From Colletes latitarsis (taxonomy: Eukaryota; Arthropoda; Insecta; Hymenoptera; Colletidae): DNA of 64,000 bases. Location of the stretch: contig NC_135141.1 in the NCBI RefSeq assembly GCF_051014445.1, positions 13,516,001 to 13,580,000 of the forward strand, read 5' to 3'. Numbering within the stretch: position 1 is the first letter of the stretch; each line of letters begins with the position of its first letter. Below are positions 1 to 11,365 of this stretch, piece after piece. The position numbers and the translations under genes were made by a program. Below the pieces are notes generated by a model. That model was not told the DNA's origin. It was given only the letters and a program-made list of their open reading frames with translations, and did not search any database.

Positions 1-672
1 CTCCACTAAAATACGCGTCGTTTGCATTTTGAAAAATCAAACTCCTCCGATCCGTTCAGGAGTTATGACATTTTAAAGATTCGCATGTTCAGGGAACCAT
101 TTCTGGTCTCACATTAGATTTTCGATAAAGAATTTTTTTTCTCGAAAATGTGTCGGATTTCGGGGGTATGTGTAATGACCAAAAATAATTATAATTGATT
201 TCTGTAACCGAAAATAATTTTTTCAGAACGATTTGAAATTTTTTTTTTTCGTCGAAAAAATCAGGCACCTAATTAGATTTTCAGTAAGGAATTTTTTTCT
301 CGAAAGTGCGTAGGATTTCGGGGGTATGTGTAATGACCAAAAATGATCGTAATTGACCCACGCAATCGAAAATAATTTTTTCAGAATTATTTGAAATTTT
401 TTTTTTTCGCCTAAAAATGTCAGCAGCTACGCGAATTTTTTTCTCGAAAGTGGGTAGGATTTCGAGGGTATACCTAATGACTAAAAAAGATTGTAATTAA
501 CCCCCACTCCCGAAAATAATTTTTCCAGAACGATTTGAAATTTTTTAATTTAATTGTTAATAACTTTTTAACGAAGCCTCCATCAACAAATTGGTATTCT
601 CGATTTTCGTCTTATTTTGGCCTCTAGAATCCTCCATTAAAATTTTCCCCAGGGGGGGGGCCAAACAGCCTG
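1..672 (+). mobile_element. G element, right-hand part (G1), cut by the window edge
   Basis: The right terminus is at 548-672: it reads ...AAGCCTCCATCAACAAATTGG, then a TTAAAATTTT block, and ends GCCTG followed by TA. This is the inverted counterpart of the left terminus seen at 1739. Inside are three copies of the roughly 130-bp module (TTTTTCTCGAAAGTG, ATTTCGGGGGTATGT, AATAATTTTTTCAGAACG) and the tail of one 380-bp module at 1-115. It has no coding capacity. A run of nine G at 651-659 has altered the terminal repeat. Confidence 0.8.
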
Positions 673-1738
673 TATACCCCTGCCAATTTCCAACTTTTAA
701 TCGAATGATTTAAGAGCTGATATTTATCACTCAAGATTAAAAGAAAAATGGATTTTTTCTTTAATTTCCAAAACTGTACACCTTTAATGAACAATTTATT
801 GTGCTAACCGATAGAAAAATTATGGTATTTAATGTATAATATAAAAAATAATACAAACTATGAATTAAACGTAAATTATTACGTTTTATTCGCAATGGTG
901 GATAAATGGATCAGAGTTAGGCAAATTGTATTCGGTAATATAACTAATATAAATTTTCGACTCGTTCGTAAATTACATTTCATTTCTGTGAAATTTGCAA
1001 ATTTATTCGTAACTTAAAATCAAATAATGATAGATTTTTGAAATCAACATATAAACGTGTAAAGCCACATACAAAAATTAGTTCACGACCAAATTTTTAA
1101 GAGTTTTATTCATTATTCGTAAATTAAATTTGTTTAGTTTTGGTAGAAGTTATTCGAATAGTTTAGCATCCGAATAAAATTCGAATATCAAAGTATTCGA
1201 ATATTACTATTCAAATGGCATTAAAAAAATCCCATTATTCAAATATTACAATTGGAATAGGTTGAAAGACACTATTTCGAACGATCAACAATGACGTCAT
1301 TGCATTAAGAAGACCTAATTATTGTCCCCTGACTAAAAATCGAATTCTATCACTAACAAATAATATTTAGAAATATATTATTACGTAATCACGTTTGCGA
1401 TTAAAATTATTGATCCTCCAAGACTTGTAAAAATATTTCAAGTAAATCCTTGCAACCATATAATGCAAGTTACAACTTGTCACTTGTAAATCCACTAATA
1501 TTATTTGGTTGTAGAATATTGTGCAAGAACACCAGGTTTTTTTCAACTGAGTGTACAATACTTCTGTACCGGAACCGCAAACGGACCGTGAAATCAACTC
1601 GTCCTAGCAAAATACAGCAAACGAAGCAATCTCACGCAGGAAAAATAATACGATTGTCAGAAAGTAAAATTCTTAAAAGTTTTATCCACTTTCGCAGAGA
1701 ATATAGTCACTTCGAATTTCACAATATTCATATACATA
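673..1738. other. AT-rich sequence with no gene recognised
   Basis: About 1.07 kb between two G elements. Open frames here are short and look like chance in AT-rich DNA. At 1150-1260 the string TTCGAAT and its variants recur on both strands. I see no splice-bounded exon or transposase remnant. Confidence 0.6.
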
Positions 1739-4700
1739 CAGGGTGTTCGGCCACGCCTGGGAAAAATTTTAATGGGGGATTCTAGAGACCAAAACAAGAC
1801 GAAAATCAAGAATACTAATTTGTTGATGGAGGCTTTGTTAAAAAGTTATTAATATTCTAAGTTTCGCCTGTAGAACGATAATTTATCCACCTATAGGAAT
1901 TTTTTTCTCGAAAGTGCATAGGATTCGAGGGTATGTCTATTCACCAAAAATGATTTTAATGATTTTTTTTCGTCGAAAAATTTAGGCATCTACCTCCTGT
2001 CGATTTTCCTTCAAAATTCGTTTTTGATTTTTAATAATTTCGCTTGACGTCCTACAGAAAAGTTGTTTAATACTGTTTTGTAAGTACCTATGGGCTCTAC
2101 TTCAGAAAAAAGTTTCATTGAAATATATTCACTATTATAGGAGTTATGGCTGTTTGAAATTGGACTATTTTTATGGGGTTTTTCTAACTTTACTGGGTCA
2201 AGGAACAACTTTCTCAATACTATTAGAATTCCTACATATTCTTCGACAAAATACGCGTTGTTTGCCGTTTGGAACATTAAAATCCTTCAATCCGTTCAGA
2301 AGTTATGACGTTTTAAAAATAAGCAATCGAGTGACATTTCTGGCCTGAAATTATATTTTCGGTAAGGAATTTTTTTCTCGAGAATGGTTAGTATTTCGAG
2401 GGTATGTCTATTGACCAAAAATGATTGTCATTCACCCCTGCTGCTAAAAATATTTTTTTCAGAACGATTTGAAATTTTTTTTTTCGTCAAATATTTAGTC
2501 ATCTACCTCCAGTCGATTTTTCTTCAAAATTCGTTTTTGATTTTTAATAATTTTGTTTGACGCTCTACCAAAAAGTTGTCTAATACTTTTTTGTAGGTAC
2601 CTATGAACTCTACCCCACAAAAAAGTTTCATTGAAATATATTCACTATTGTAGGAGTTATGGCTGTTTGATAATTGGACCATTTTTATGGTGTTTTTCTA
2701 ACTTTACTGGGTCAAGGAACAACTTTCTCAATACTATTAGAATTCCTACATATTCTTCGACAAAATACGCGTTGTTTGCCGTTTGGAACATTAAAATCCT
2801 TCAATCCGTTCAGAAGTTATGACGTTTTAAAAATAAGCAATCGAGTGACATTTCTGGCCTGAAATTATATTTTCGGTAAGGAATTTTTTTCTTGAGAATG
2901 GTTAGCATTTCGAGGGTATGTCTATTGACCAAAAATGATTGTCATTGACCCCTGCTGCTAAAAATATTTTTTTCAGAACGATTTGAAATTTTTTTTTTCG
3001 TCAAATATTTAGTCATCTACCTCCAGTCGATTTTTCTTCAAAATTCGTTTTTGATTATTAATAATTTTGTTTGACGCTCTACCAAAAAGTTGTCTAATAC
3101 TTTTTTGTAGGCATCCATGAACTCTACTCCACAAAAAAGTTTCATTGAAATATATTCACTATTGTACGAGTTATGGCTGTTTGAAAATTGGACCATTTTT
3201 TTGGGGTTTTTCTAACTTTACGGGGTCAAGGAACAATCTTTTCAATACTATTAGAATTCCTACATATTCTTCGCCAACATATGCGTTGTTTGCCGTTTGA
3301 AACATTAAAATCCTTTAATCCATTCAGAAGTTATGACGTTTTAAAAATAAGTATAATCGAGTGACATTTCTGGCCTGAAATTATATTTTCGGTAAGGAAT
3401 TTTTTTCTTGAAAGTACGTAGGATTTCGGGGGTATGTATAATGACCAAAAATAATTGTAATAGACCCCCACAACCAAAAATAATTTTTTCAAAACGATTT
3501 TAAATTTTTTTTTTGCGTCGAAAAATTTAGGCACCTCCTCGAATTTTTTTCTCGAGAATGGTTAGAATTTCGGGGGTATGTCTATTAACCAAAAATAATT
3601 GTCATTGACCCCTGCAGCTAAAAATATTTTTATCAGAACGATTTGAAAATTTTTTTTTTCACCAAAAAATTTAGGCACCTACCCCCTGTCGATTTTTCTT
3701 CAAAATTCGTTTTTGATTTTTAATAATTTTGTTTGACGCTCTACCAAAAAGTTGTCTAATACCTTTTTGTAGGTATCCATGAACTCTACTCCACAAAAAA
3801 GTTTCATTGAAATATATTCACTATTGTACGAGCTATGGCTGTTTGAAAATTGGACCATTTTTATGGAGTTTTTCTAACTCTACGGGGTCAAGGAACAATC
3901 TTTTCAGTACTATTATAATTCCTACATATTCTTCGACAAAATACACGTTGTTTGCCGTTTGGAACATTAAAATCCTTTAATCCATTCAGAAGTTATGGCG
4001 TTTTAAAAATAAGCAATCGAGTGACATTTCTGGCCTGAAATTATATTTTCGAAAAGGAATTTTTTTCTTGAGAATGGTTAGCATTTCGAGGGTATGTCTA
4101 TTCACCAAAAATAATTGTTTTTGATTCCTGCCATCGAAAATAATTATTCCAGTATGATTTGAAACTTTTCAATTTCGTCAAAAAATTTAGGCACCTACAC
4201 CCTGTCGATTTTTCTTCAAAATTTGTTTTTGATTTTTAGTAATTCTGTTTGACGCCCTTTAGAAAAGTTGTCTAATACTTTTTTGTAGGTACCCATGAAC
4301 TCTACCTCACAAAAAAGTTTCATTGAAATATATTCACTATTGTAGGAGTTATGGCCGTTTGAAAATTGGACCATTTTTATGGGGTTTTTCTAACTTTACG
4401 GGGTCAAGGAACAACTGTTTCAATATTTGTTGAATTTCCACATATTCTTCAGAAAACTACGCATTGTTTGCATTTTGAAACATTAAAATCGTCCAATCCG
4501 TTCAGGAGTTATGACATTTTAAAGATTCGCATTTCAGGGAAGCATTTCTGTGACCTCACATTAGATTTTCGCTAAGGAATTTTTTTCTCGAAAATGCATA
4601 GGATTTCGATGGTATGTGTATTGACCAAAAATAATTGTAATTGACTCTTGCAACTGAAAATAATTTTTCCAACACGATTTGAAATTTTTTTTTTTCACTG

Positions 4701-5455
4701 AAAAATTTAAGCACGTGCTCTCTGTCGATTTTTATTAAAACTTCGTTTTTGATTTTTAGTAATTCTGTTTGACGCCCTACGAAAAAGTTGTCTAATACTT
4801 TTTTGTAACTACCCACGAGCTCTACTTGAGAAAAAGGTTTCATTGAAATATATTCACTATTGTAGGAGTTATGGTGATCGTTTGAAAATTGGACCATTTT
4901 TACGGGGGTTTTCTCATTTTGCGGAGTAAAGGATCAACTGTTTCAATATTTTTGCGATTTCTATATATTCTTCACAAAACTACGCATTGTTTGCATTTTG
5001 AAACATTAAAATCGTCCAATCCGTTCAGGAGTTATGACATTTTAAAGATTCGCATGAAAACATTTCTGGCCTCACATTAGATTTTCGCTAAAGAATTTTT
5101 TTCTCGAAAATGCGTAGGATTTCGGGGCTATTTGTAATGACCAAAACTGATTGTAATCTACCTTTGCAACTAAAAATAATTTTTTTAAAACGATTTGAAA
5201 TTTTTTAATTTTGTTGAAAAATTTGTCCACCTTCCTGAATTTTTTTTTCGAAAGTGCGTAGGAACTCGGTGGTACGTGTATTCATCAAAAATGGTTGTAA
5301 TTACCCCCCACAACCAAAAATAATTTTTTCAGAATGATTCGAAATTTTTTAATGAAGCCTCAGTCAAGAAATTGATATTCTTGTTTTTATTCGTTCTTAT
5401 TTTGGCCTCAAGAATCTCCCATTAAAATGTTTCCCAGGGTTGGCCGAGCATCCTG
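1739..5455 (+). mobile_element. Full-length G element (G2), 3.7 kb
   Basis: It starts CAGGGTGTTCGGCCACGCC after TA and ends at CATCCTG at 5455, with inverted termini of roughly 110 bp. The body is tandem modules. Landmark GAAATATATTCACTATT recurs at about 2121, 2634, 3147, 3809, 4325 and 4845, so the repeat unit is about 513-520 bp; one interval is about 660 bp because it holds an extra 130-bp module. The right flank reads CA instead of TA. There is no long ORF; the 60-110-codon frames repeat with the modules and are by-products. It is non-autonomous by this reading. Confidence 0.85.
2000..5100 (+). repeat. Higher-order tandem repeat inside G2
   Basis: Each unit combines a 380-bp module (from CTGTCGATTTTTCTTCAAAAT through GTTATGACGTTTTAAA) with a 130-bp module (from GAATTTTTTTCTCG to the next ACCTAC). 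The order is a 380+130 pair repeated, with one doubling of the 130-bp module near 3540-3660. Neighbouring units are the most alike (those at 2118 and 2631 especially), which suggests local expansion by unequal exchange. The same two modules build all other G elements in the window. Confidence 0.8.
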
Positions 5456-5879
5456 CAGGTACCAAATTTCATTAAATTCGGTTGAATGGGTTTTGAGTTA
5501 TTACGTCCACCAGCGTACCGTGCTAACGGTTGTTACCGTGCAAGGTCAACCTGGAGGCATCCTTGACTGCATCGTTGGGTCTTCGAGAACCCCCACCTGT
5601 GTTCCATTGCCCTCACCCCCGCTCTATCGGGTTGGCAAAAGGGTGTTAACAAAAATAGTATTGCAAGACACTGATTGAAACAGAAAGACGACCAATCAAT
5701 CCACGTAAAAAATTGTTGAGGGGTTGAGCAAACTGATTTTAATGCTGTGAAACAAACTTTCTACTGTTACGTATGTCGAACGTTTCGTTCCTCAAATTTT
5801 TCTTGCCACTTGCGTGCATTATGAAATCGCCCTGCTACTTATCTAACCTTTGAAATGGGGGTCACTTCCGTCGCGATGC

Positions 5880-5947
5880 AGCAGCTCGTTAATTAATACA
5901 ATTCGGAGAATAGAGCAGCTCGTTAATTAATACAATTCGGAGAATAG
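5880..5947 (+). repeat. 34-bp perfect tandem duplication
   Basis: The unit AGCAGCTCGTTAATTAATAC plus ATTCGGAGAATAG occurs twice with no mismatch (5880-5913 and 5914-5947). It lies 55 bp upstream of a TATA box, so it could be a duplicated upstream promoter element. The identity of the two copies implies a recent event. Confidence 0.9.
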
Positions 5948-6001
5948 TGCACACGGTGATTTCTAACGTACTTTTGAATCCGCCCCACACAGATTTTTTG
6001 G

Positions 6002-6008
6002 TATATAA
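6002..6008 (+). promoter_or_regulatory. TATA box of a putative RNA polymerase II promoter
   Basis: TATATAA within GGTATATAAACCCC, followed about 30 bp on by a GC-rich segment where a start site could lie. The downstream transcript would include the hairpin array at 6522. Support is sequence only. Confidence 0.4.
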
Positions 6009-6521
6009 ACCCCGTGATTTCATTACTCGGGGGATCATAATCGTACCGTCACGCTTAGTGTCAACTCCACGACTCTCGTTACGCGTATACGATTTTTGTT
6101 AGTCAGTTGTATTTGTGAGATCGGGCTACAGTTCCCTGTCGTATCAATATTATACCATATAGAATCCGTGAACCGGCATAAATTCTATTGCGGCCATTAC
6201 TTTCAACTGACATACCCCCGCATCACCAGTGCGTCAACACCGCGCAAGATCTTTTTAGGTAAATATAATCATTCTTTGATCGCGACACAAGATACACGAA
6301 ACAATTGTATTTTATTTGTTGATTTAAGAATATATCTACTTTTATTATCAAATCAGAGTTACCCAACTTCTTTAACCCACAATTATATAAAGCGATTATT
6401 ATTAGTTAAACGTTCCCATAATAATATAACCTTACCGCTCGGGTTATATTATATTTAATAATTCATAGTTACGAGTTGAATTAACACATCCCCAAATCCA
6501 AATACAACCCCTTACAACCTA

Positions 6522-6945
6522 GTGGCTCCTCGATTACGCATCGAGTTCGTCCACGCAATCTATTACCATCCTAGCGGCTCCCTGATCACGCATCAGGTTC
6601 GTCCGCATCCTACAGCTCCCTGATTTCGCATCAGGTTCGTCTGTGATTCATCCAACCTCCCAGCAGCTCCTCGATTACGCATCGAGTTCGTCTGCGTTTC
6701 TTCCAACCTCCTAGCAGCTCCCCGATTTCGCATTGGGTTCGTCTGCGTCGTTATCAAGAATCCTAGTGACTCCCCGATTTCGCATCGGGTTCGTTCACGA
6801 CGTTTCACCCTCCTACGGCTCCCTGGTTTCGCACCAGGTTCGTCCGTACGTGACTCCATCCCAGAGGCTCCCTGATTTCGCATCAGGTTCGTCCTCGTTA
6901 TCAACTATCCTAGCGGCTCCCCAATTTCGCATTGGGTTCGTCCGT
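6522..6945 (+). repeat. Array of nine short hairpins with covarying stems
   Basis: Nine units, mostly spaced 49-52 bp (one gap of 38), each reading GGCTC, a 6-bp stem arm, a 5-nt loop ending CGC, the complementary arm, then TTCGT. Stems sit at 6529, 6581, 6619, 6670, 6721, 6773, 6822, 6871 and 6920. Arms include CTCGAT/ATCGAG, CCTGAT/ATCAGG, CCCGAT/ATCGGG, CCTGGT/ACCAGG and CCCAAT/ATTGGG, plus one G-U variant at 6721. Changes in one arm are matched in the other, which points to selection on paired RNA or DNA structure. Function is unknown. Confidence 0.85.
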
Positions 6946-7779
6946 GCACCTAACTAAAAAATTGATACCATATTCCATACTCTCTCTCGCACTCGCAGGC
7001 CACGCGCGCTGCACGGCCCTGGCTCGTAACACTACTATACTCAACTTCACACGTTAACGTTAATGACGAGTGAATGTTTGTAGGATACGGAAGGTAAACG
7101 TTTGAATCACAATCAGTGGAAATTATAACAACCAATAACTGTTTATTATAAGTCGGATAGCCGAAATGTACAAAGTCTTGAATATACTACTGATCTGTGA
7201 TGTTTGCGTGTCAATTTTTGTCTGCTGTCTCGGCCAAGGTTCTCCAAGAAGCTAACCTCGCCATGGGCGTACCCAAGGCCATGGGAGGCAGCATCTTCGA
7301 TTGGTTAAAATTGTTAATAATACAGACCAATCAGTTTAGAGGCGACGTTGGTCGGTGGGAGGCGGCATGTAACAGGTATTTTTAATAATTTTCCCTCGTC
7401 TGGGGTTTTCCGCGTAGCGGCTACGGACCCAGGCCAACGCTTGGTGCCCAGATGTTTCCTGCGATACCTGACTCGCCCTAAAACATTTGGCACCGGTTTT
7501 CGATGTTATTGCATATAGTAAAATCATAGAACGCCTGGATTTGGAAGACCATGCAGATTCCAATGAATTTAATATTTAACTAGCCGCCTTAATGGCACTT
7601 GGGTATAGGCAAAACTTGATTGTATGAAAAGTCTGACTCTACATCCGATGGCTTTATGAATTTACTACTACGCTGCAATACAGAAAAAATCGACATGGTT
7701 ATTGCGCGCCATAACAACACAAGTCAGAATCAAAAAGCACACCGGTCGAACATAGTCTCTCGAGAAATAACTCAATAAA

Positions 7780-9042
7780 TATATGGATCGTTTATTTTGA
7801 AAGTGGTACAAGTCCATTTACTTTTGTTTCGAGAAAATTGAATGTTAGCAGATCTGACAATTAAAAAATATAGGTTAACTATGTGAAGTCTGGGAATGTT
7901 TGTACTAATTTATCAATATGTAATTTAATTATATAAATTTCTTTTAGGCGAATTTAACTAAAATAATGTACAATTTCCAGGCTGCAAATGGACTTGCACC
8001 ACTTTCATAATTAGTCAATTGTAAATATCATTTAATTTCAATTTTAGAAATAACAAATATCACTTAAAATATATCTCATATTAATCCAATTTTGTTTATA
8101 AATAATAACAAGAAATAAAGTAGGATTAGCATTTTTTATTTTGAACTTTAATTATATTTCTATATTGTTAAACTTAACACAAGATATTGGTATTATTAAT
8201 TATGTATGCTCTTCGTGTGGCAGTGTTTTGAAATATTCATGATGCACAGGTGGTATATAAGGTAATACCTTATATTTTTCGTATGTAATAGGCTTGATAT
8301 CGTGATACAAAGGCGTCAGGGCGATTTTTTCAAATTTTACCGGTCTTCCCCGACATGTAGCTGATATATTTAGAGTCTTAAATTCTGTGTCCTCCATTGA
8401 TGTTTTATATGAAATAGTATATGGTGCAGTTTTGCAGAATCTCATCCAACATATTTGAAACCAATTTTGCTTTTCCTCCATTAGTGTTTCTTCTTATCTG
8501 TTTTTTAATTGTGTTTTGTAGATTTTTTGTCGAAACGAAATTCTCTCGTTTCATTTCGTGTAAAATAAATTTATTATGTCGTCTACATTGGTTTATAACG
8601 TCATAATAATCCTGTGGTGTGTCCAGGAAATTCTTTTTTCGTAATGCCATTTCTATGATACCAAAATCTGCATCGTTTGGAAGATACGAATGTCCGGAGA
8701 TTAAAAATTTATGATCAATTACTTCAATGTTATTTTCTAAAGTCTGGACAACCCTCAACCACATCAACGCCATTTGTAAATTTTGATTTTGCCCAGTACA
8801 CGTATCACTATATGCAATAACATAAATATGGAAATTGGACTTACACCACTTTCATAATCAACGGTTACGTAATTTCTTTTACCGGCAAATTTTAAATTGA
8901 ACAAAGCATTAGCATCTTTTAAGATACTAAATACTAACTAGTTATAAACAAAAAGTTTACACTAAATTAAGCATAAATCACGTCATATCTCATTTTTTTT
9001 AAAAAAGGACTTACACCACTTTCAAAATAAACGGTCCATATA
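7780..9042 (-). mobile_element. TIR element carrying a DUF7869-type protein fragment
   Basis: The ends are inverted: TATATGGATCGTTTATTTTG at 7780 matches the complement of 9042 and continues as AAAGTGG. The inner motif GACTT(G/A)CACCACTTTCATAA also occurs at about 7990 and 8839 in the orientation of the right end. Between these inner copies lies a broken coding region on the - strand. Flanks do not show a clear target duplication. I cannot assign the element to a named superfamily. Confidence 0.6.
8200..8812 (-). pseudogene. DUF7869-like protein, C-terminal part, frameshifted
   Basis: Read from 8812 downward, the frame gives SDTCTGQNQN, then ALMWLRV, then KFLISGHSYLPNDADFGIIE. These match the consensus of a large insect and cnidarian protein group annotated as DUF7869, whose members are repetitive and probably transposon-encoded. 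The frame shifts between about 8481 and 8405, then continues as WFQICWMRF, RGRPVKFEK, PITYEKY and IPPVHHEYF to a stop at 8200. A stop just upstream of the first motif means the N-terminal half is missing. The catalytic role of the family is not established to my knowledge. Confidence 0.6.
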
Positions 9043-9319
9043 CCAAAAATCTAAATTACAGTCCACACACACACTTTTGTTTGATAGGACTTCAGAGTTC
9101 GCTGAATTGTCCTCCGCCTCGTTTAATCGTCGATAAGTAATCGTCGACGCTGCGACGCATAAACAGTAACGTTATTCTGAGTGGCTTTTTATTGAACTTT
9201 ATTTATTAACAATATAATAACAGTGGATTTTAACGTAAGCAGTAATATATAAACTTTAATTGACACGAAATTTCTTTATGATACAAACGGAATAAACTGG
9301 AAAATGAATGAACAAAATA
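9043..9319. other. Spacer with nothing recognised
   Basis: Between the DUF7869 element and the first Tc1-like element. It includes a CA-rich run near 9065 and a cluster of CGTCGA-like words at 9128-9150. No coding signal is visible. Confidence 0.5.
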
Positions 9320-11064
9320 CAGTGTGTTAGGAAATGATAGGTTCATTCACATTTATTATCATAACTTATAGAGAAATGTATCAACTACTTTGAAACTTTC
9401 AAGATATAATGTCCTTGTATTAACAAATCTGATTGCTAAATTTTGTTTTGGAGTAATATTTCAAAATGATGTAACATAAAAATATCATAATTTTAACATA
9501 TTTCAACCGTTAATAAATGATAGGTTCACTTTAAAAAACATATTTATACATAGTGATTAAATAATTCTTAACAAAGTAAAAATTAAAATTAATATTTAAT
9601 AGGTTTTCCAGCACTTTTAATTAATAAATTGATTCGCATCGGCATAGATTCGGCAAGATTTGTGAGTTGCTGAGTAGTAATGCAATCCCAAGCGTTCGTA
9701 ATTGCCGTTTTGAGATCTTTTACACTATTCAATTGGCGACAATCATCGTAAACATCGCGTACTAGTTGTCCCCATAAATTCTCAATCGGGTTAACATCAG
9801 GAGACCTTGATGGCCATATTAACGTGTCTATATTTTTAGTTTTTAGCCATTGTTTAGCGCTTGATGAAGCGTGCACTGTTGCGTTATCATGCATCAATGT
9901 TAATTTTGCAGACGAAAAACGGCGAATATAGGGCAAAAGGTGTTCTTCTAAAACAGCTTGATATTTTTTTTAATCGAGTCGTGTATCAAGGAAGGCTAAT
10001 GTCGTCTTGCCGAATCCAGAGAACCTCCAGCAAAGTTACGCTTCGAAAAATAACGCGGTTCTGTACATAGATTGGACCATCTGGTCCATCTAAGTTGAAT
10101 TTCTTCTCATCGGACCAAATAATCGTAAAATTTAAAAATATGTAAATTGCAACGTCCTCGCTAAAAAATGTGCACATACCGAATGCCACCGATGGGTCCA
10201 CGTTTTATGCAAATCTGCAAATGTTACACGTCTTTTGCAATGCTCCTTTTTAAGCGTTGGGGCAGATTTCATTTTCTTGTATACAAGATTAGAAGATTCT
10301 TTTAAAACATTCCATACTGTCACGTGTGAAACATTTGCCGCGAATTCGTTGCGTAATCGTCGACTTCCTATTGTTGAATTTTATGCACTCGCGATAATTG
10401 CTCTTTTATCGCGTGGTGTCAATTTTCCTGGTCTTCCAGGTGATTTTTTCATCCCCATTTTTTATAAACTGATTCAGCACATTGCAAGATCTGCCTATGC
10501 GACGACCAATTTCTCGATCAGACATTCCAGAGTCTTTATACGCCAGTATCTGTCCTTTCTTTTTTTCATTCGAAACTTTACCCCTGGCCATTTTTAAAAA
10601 AATGCTTCAACACCTTAATAACTCGATACTTGGATACTTTAATACGTATCTTTTCCACTGTAAATGCATGGGAAGATTCATGAGAAATTGTTTACTGTTT
10701 GTTTCGTTTGTAACCAGGATACGTAACAAACGACACGCAAACAAAATGACGGTGTCAAGCAGCCAAATTCACAATGAATGCATTATAACGAAAGAATATT
10801 GTGATATATTAAATTTTGGTACATTAACAAATCGTTTAATCGTTCTTTTAGCAAGTGAATCTATCATTTATTAACGGTTAAAAGCTGGTTACATTCAGTA
10901 AAAGATTTCTAGTTTCTTTTTGAACCGTTATTTTCATATAATGTTTAGCAGAACAGTTTGTTAGTATAAAAGCTAAAAATTCTGAAAATTTGAAACTGAT
11001 TCATGCACTTCTTTCTAAATTATTATCATAAGTATGACTGAACCTATCATTTCCTAACACACTG
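9320..11064 (-). mobile_element. Tc1-like transposon, family 1, copy A (inverted)
   Basis: Termini CAGTGTGTTAGGAAATGATA are inverted at both ends and flanked by TA at 9318-9319 and 11065-11066. A second, subterminal copy of AATGATAGGTTCACT lies near 9520 and 10870. This two-tier terminal arrangement is typical of Tc1/Tc3-type elements. The other copy in the window is 27645-29405. The transposase is interrupted. Confidence 0.93.
9589..10591 (-). pseudogene. Tc1-like DD34E transposase, broken (copy A)
   Basis: Starting at 10591 the protein begins MARGKVSNEKKKGQILAYKD and continues into a helix-turn-helix, KDSGMSDREIGRRIGRS. Then come WSDEKKFNLDGPDG (first catalytic Asp), MHDNATVHAS (second Asp) and PDVNPIENLWG (Glu, 34 residues after the second Asp). 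The reading frame changes several times between 9936 and 10406, and the segment between the first and second Asp is damaged. The C-terminus, SAGKPIKY then stop at 9589, is intact. It cannot make active transposase. Confidence 0.9.
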
Positions 11065-11365
11065 TAGTTAATAAGAAACAAAAGCGCAGATCGATAATTT
11101 CGACGTCACTCCGCGTTCATTCATCACACACACACAAAACATTCATTCATTCAGATTCGTTGTCCTCCAACACTTTTTCCTCTGCCATTTACAATTAGTG
11201 ACGGTCTGGCTTAGTTTCCAAGGTATTTGGAAAAAACTTGAGCTATTACTACACGAAACTCTTCATGCACGAATATGTCCACAACAGTGTGCGAGTCACG
11301 GCGCGGTCGGTCGGTAGTAGAGCTGCAGAAATACGAGTATTTCTTCTCATTTGCGAGTATGCATA
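11065..11365. other. Spacer with nothing recognised
   Basis: About 300 bp between the Tc1-like element and the next terminal repeat. It includes an (AC)n-like stretch at 11127-11140 and a GC-rich patch at 11290-11320. No exon-like open frame was found. Confidence 0.5.

Larger units (their letters stand above)
5456..7779. other. Non-coding, LTR-like stretch of unknown origin
   Basis: GC content is higher than in the surroundings. It holds a 34-bp tandem duplication (5880-5947), a TATA box (6002-6008), a nine-hairpin array (6522-6945) and short frames with no recognisable product (for example 7197-7385). The order duplication, TATA box, structured leader would suit an LTR with its leader, but I could not place convincing TG...CA ends or a target-site duplication. 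A cryptic upstream promoter for the downstream gene is another possibility. Confidence 0.35.

Noticed and set aside
2011..4897. Frames of 60-113 codons in the G elements (for example 4556-4897 on the - strand)
   Set aside because: They repeat with the 380- and 130-bp modules in several frames and strands, with no conserved start. They are by-products of repeat DNA, not genes.
6593..6904. A - strand frame with repeated TNLMRN-QGA
   Set aside because: Unit spacing is not a multiple of three, so the frame follows only some units by chance, and stem pairing explains the conserved bases better.
6522..6945. CRISPR array or tRNA cluster
   Set aside because: Repeats are short and vary in both stem arms, spacers are not unique units, no cas genes exist and the genome is eukaryotic. 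No cloverleaf could be formed around any unit.
7197..7385. Short + strand frame starting MMFACQFLSAVSAKVLQEAN
   Set aside because: No known motif, no splice support and short length. Left as unassigned sequence.
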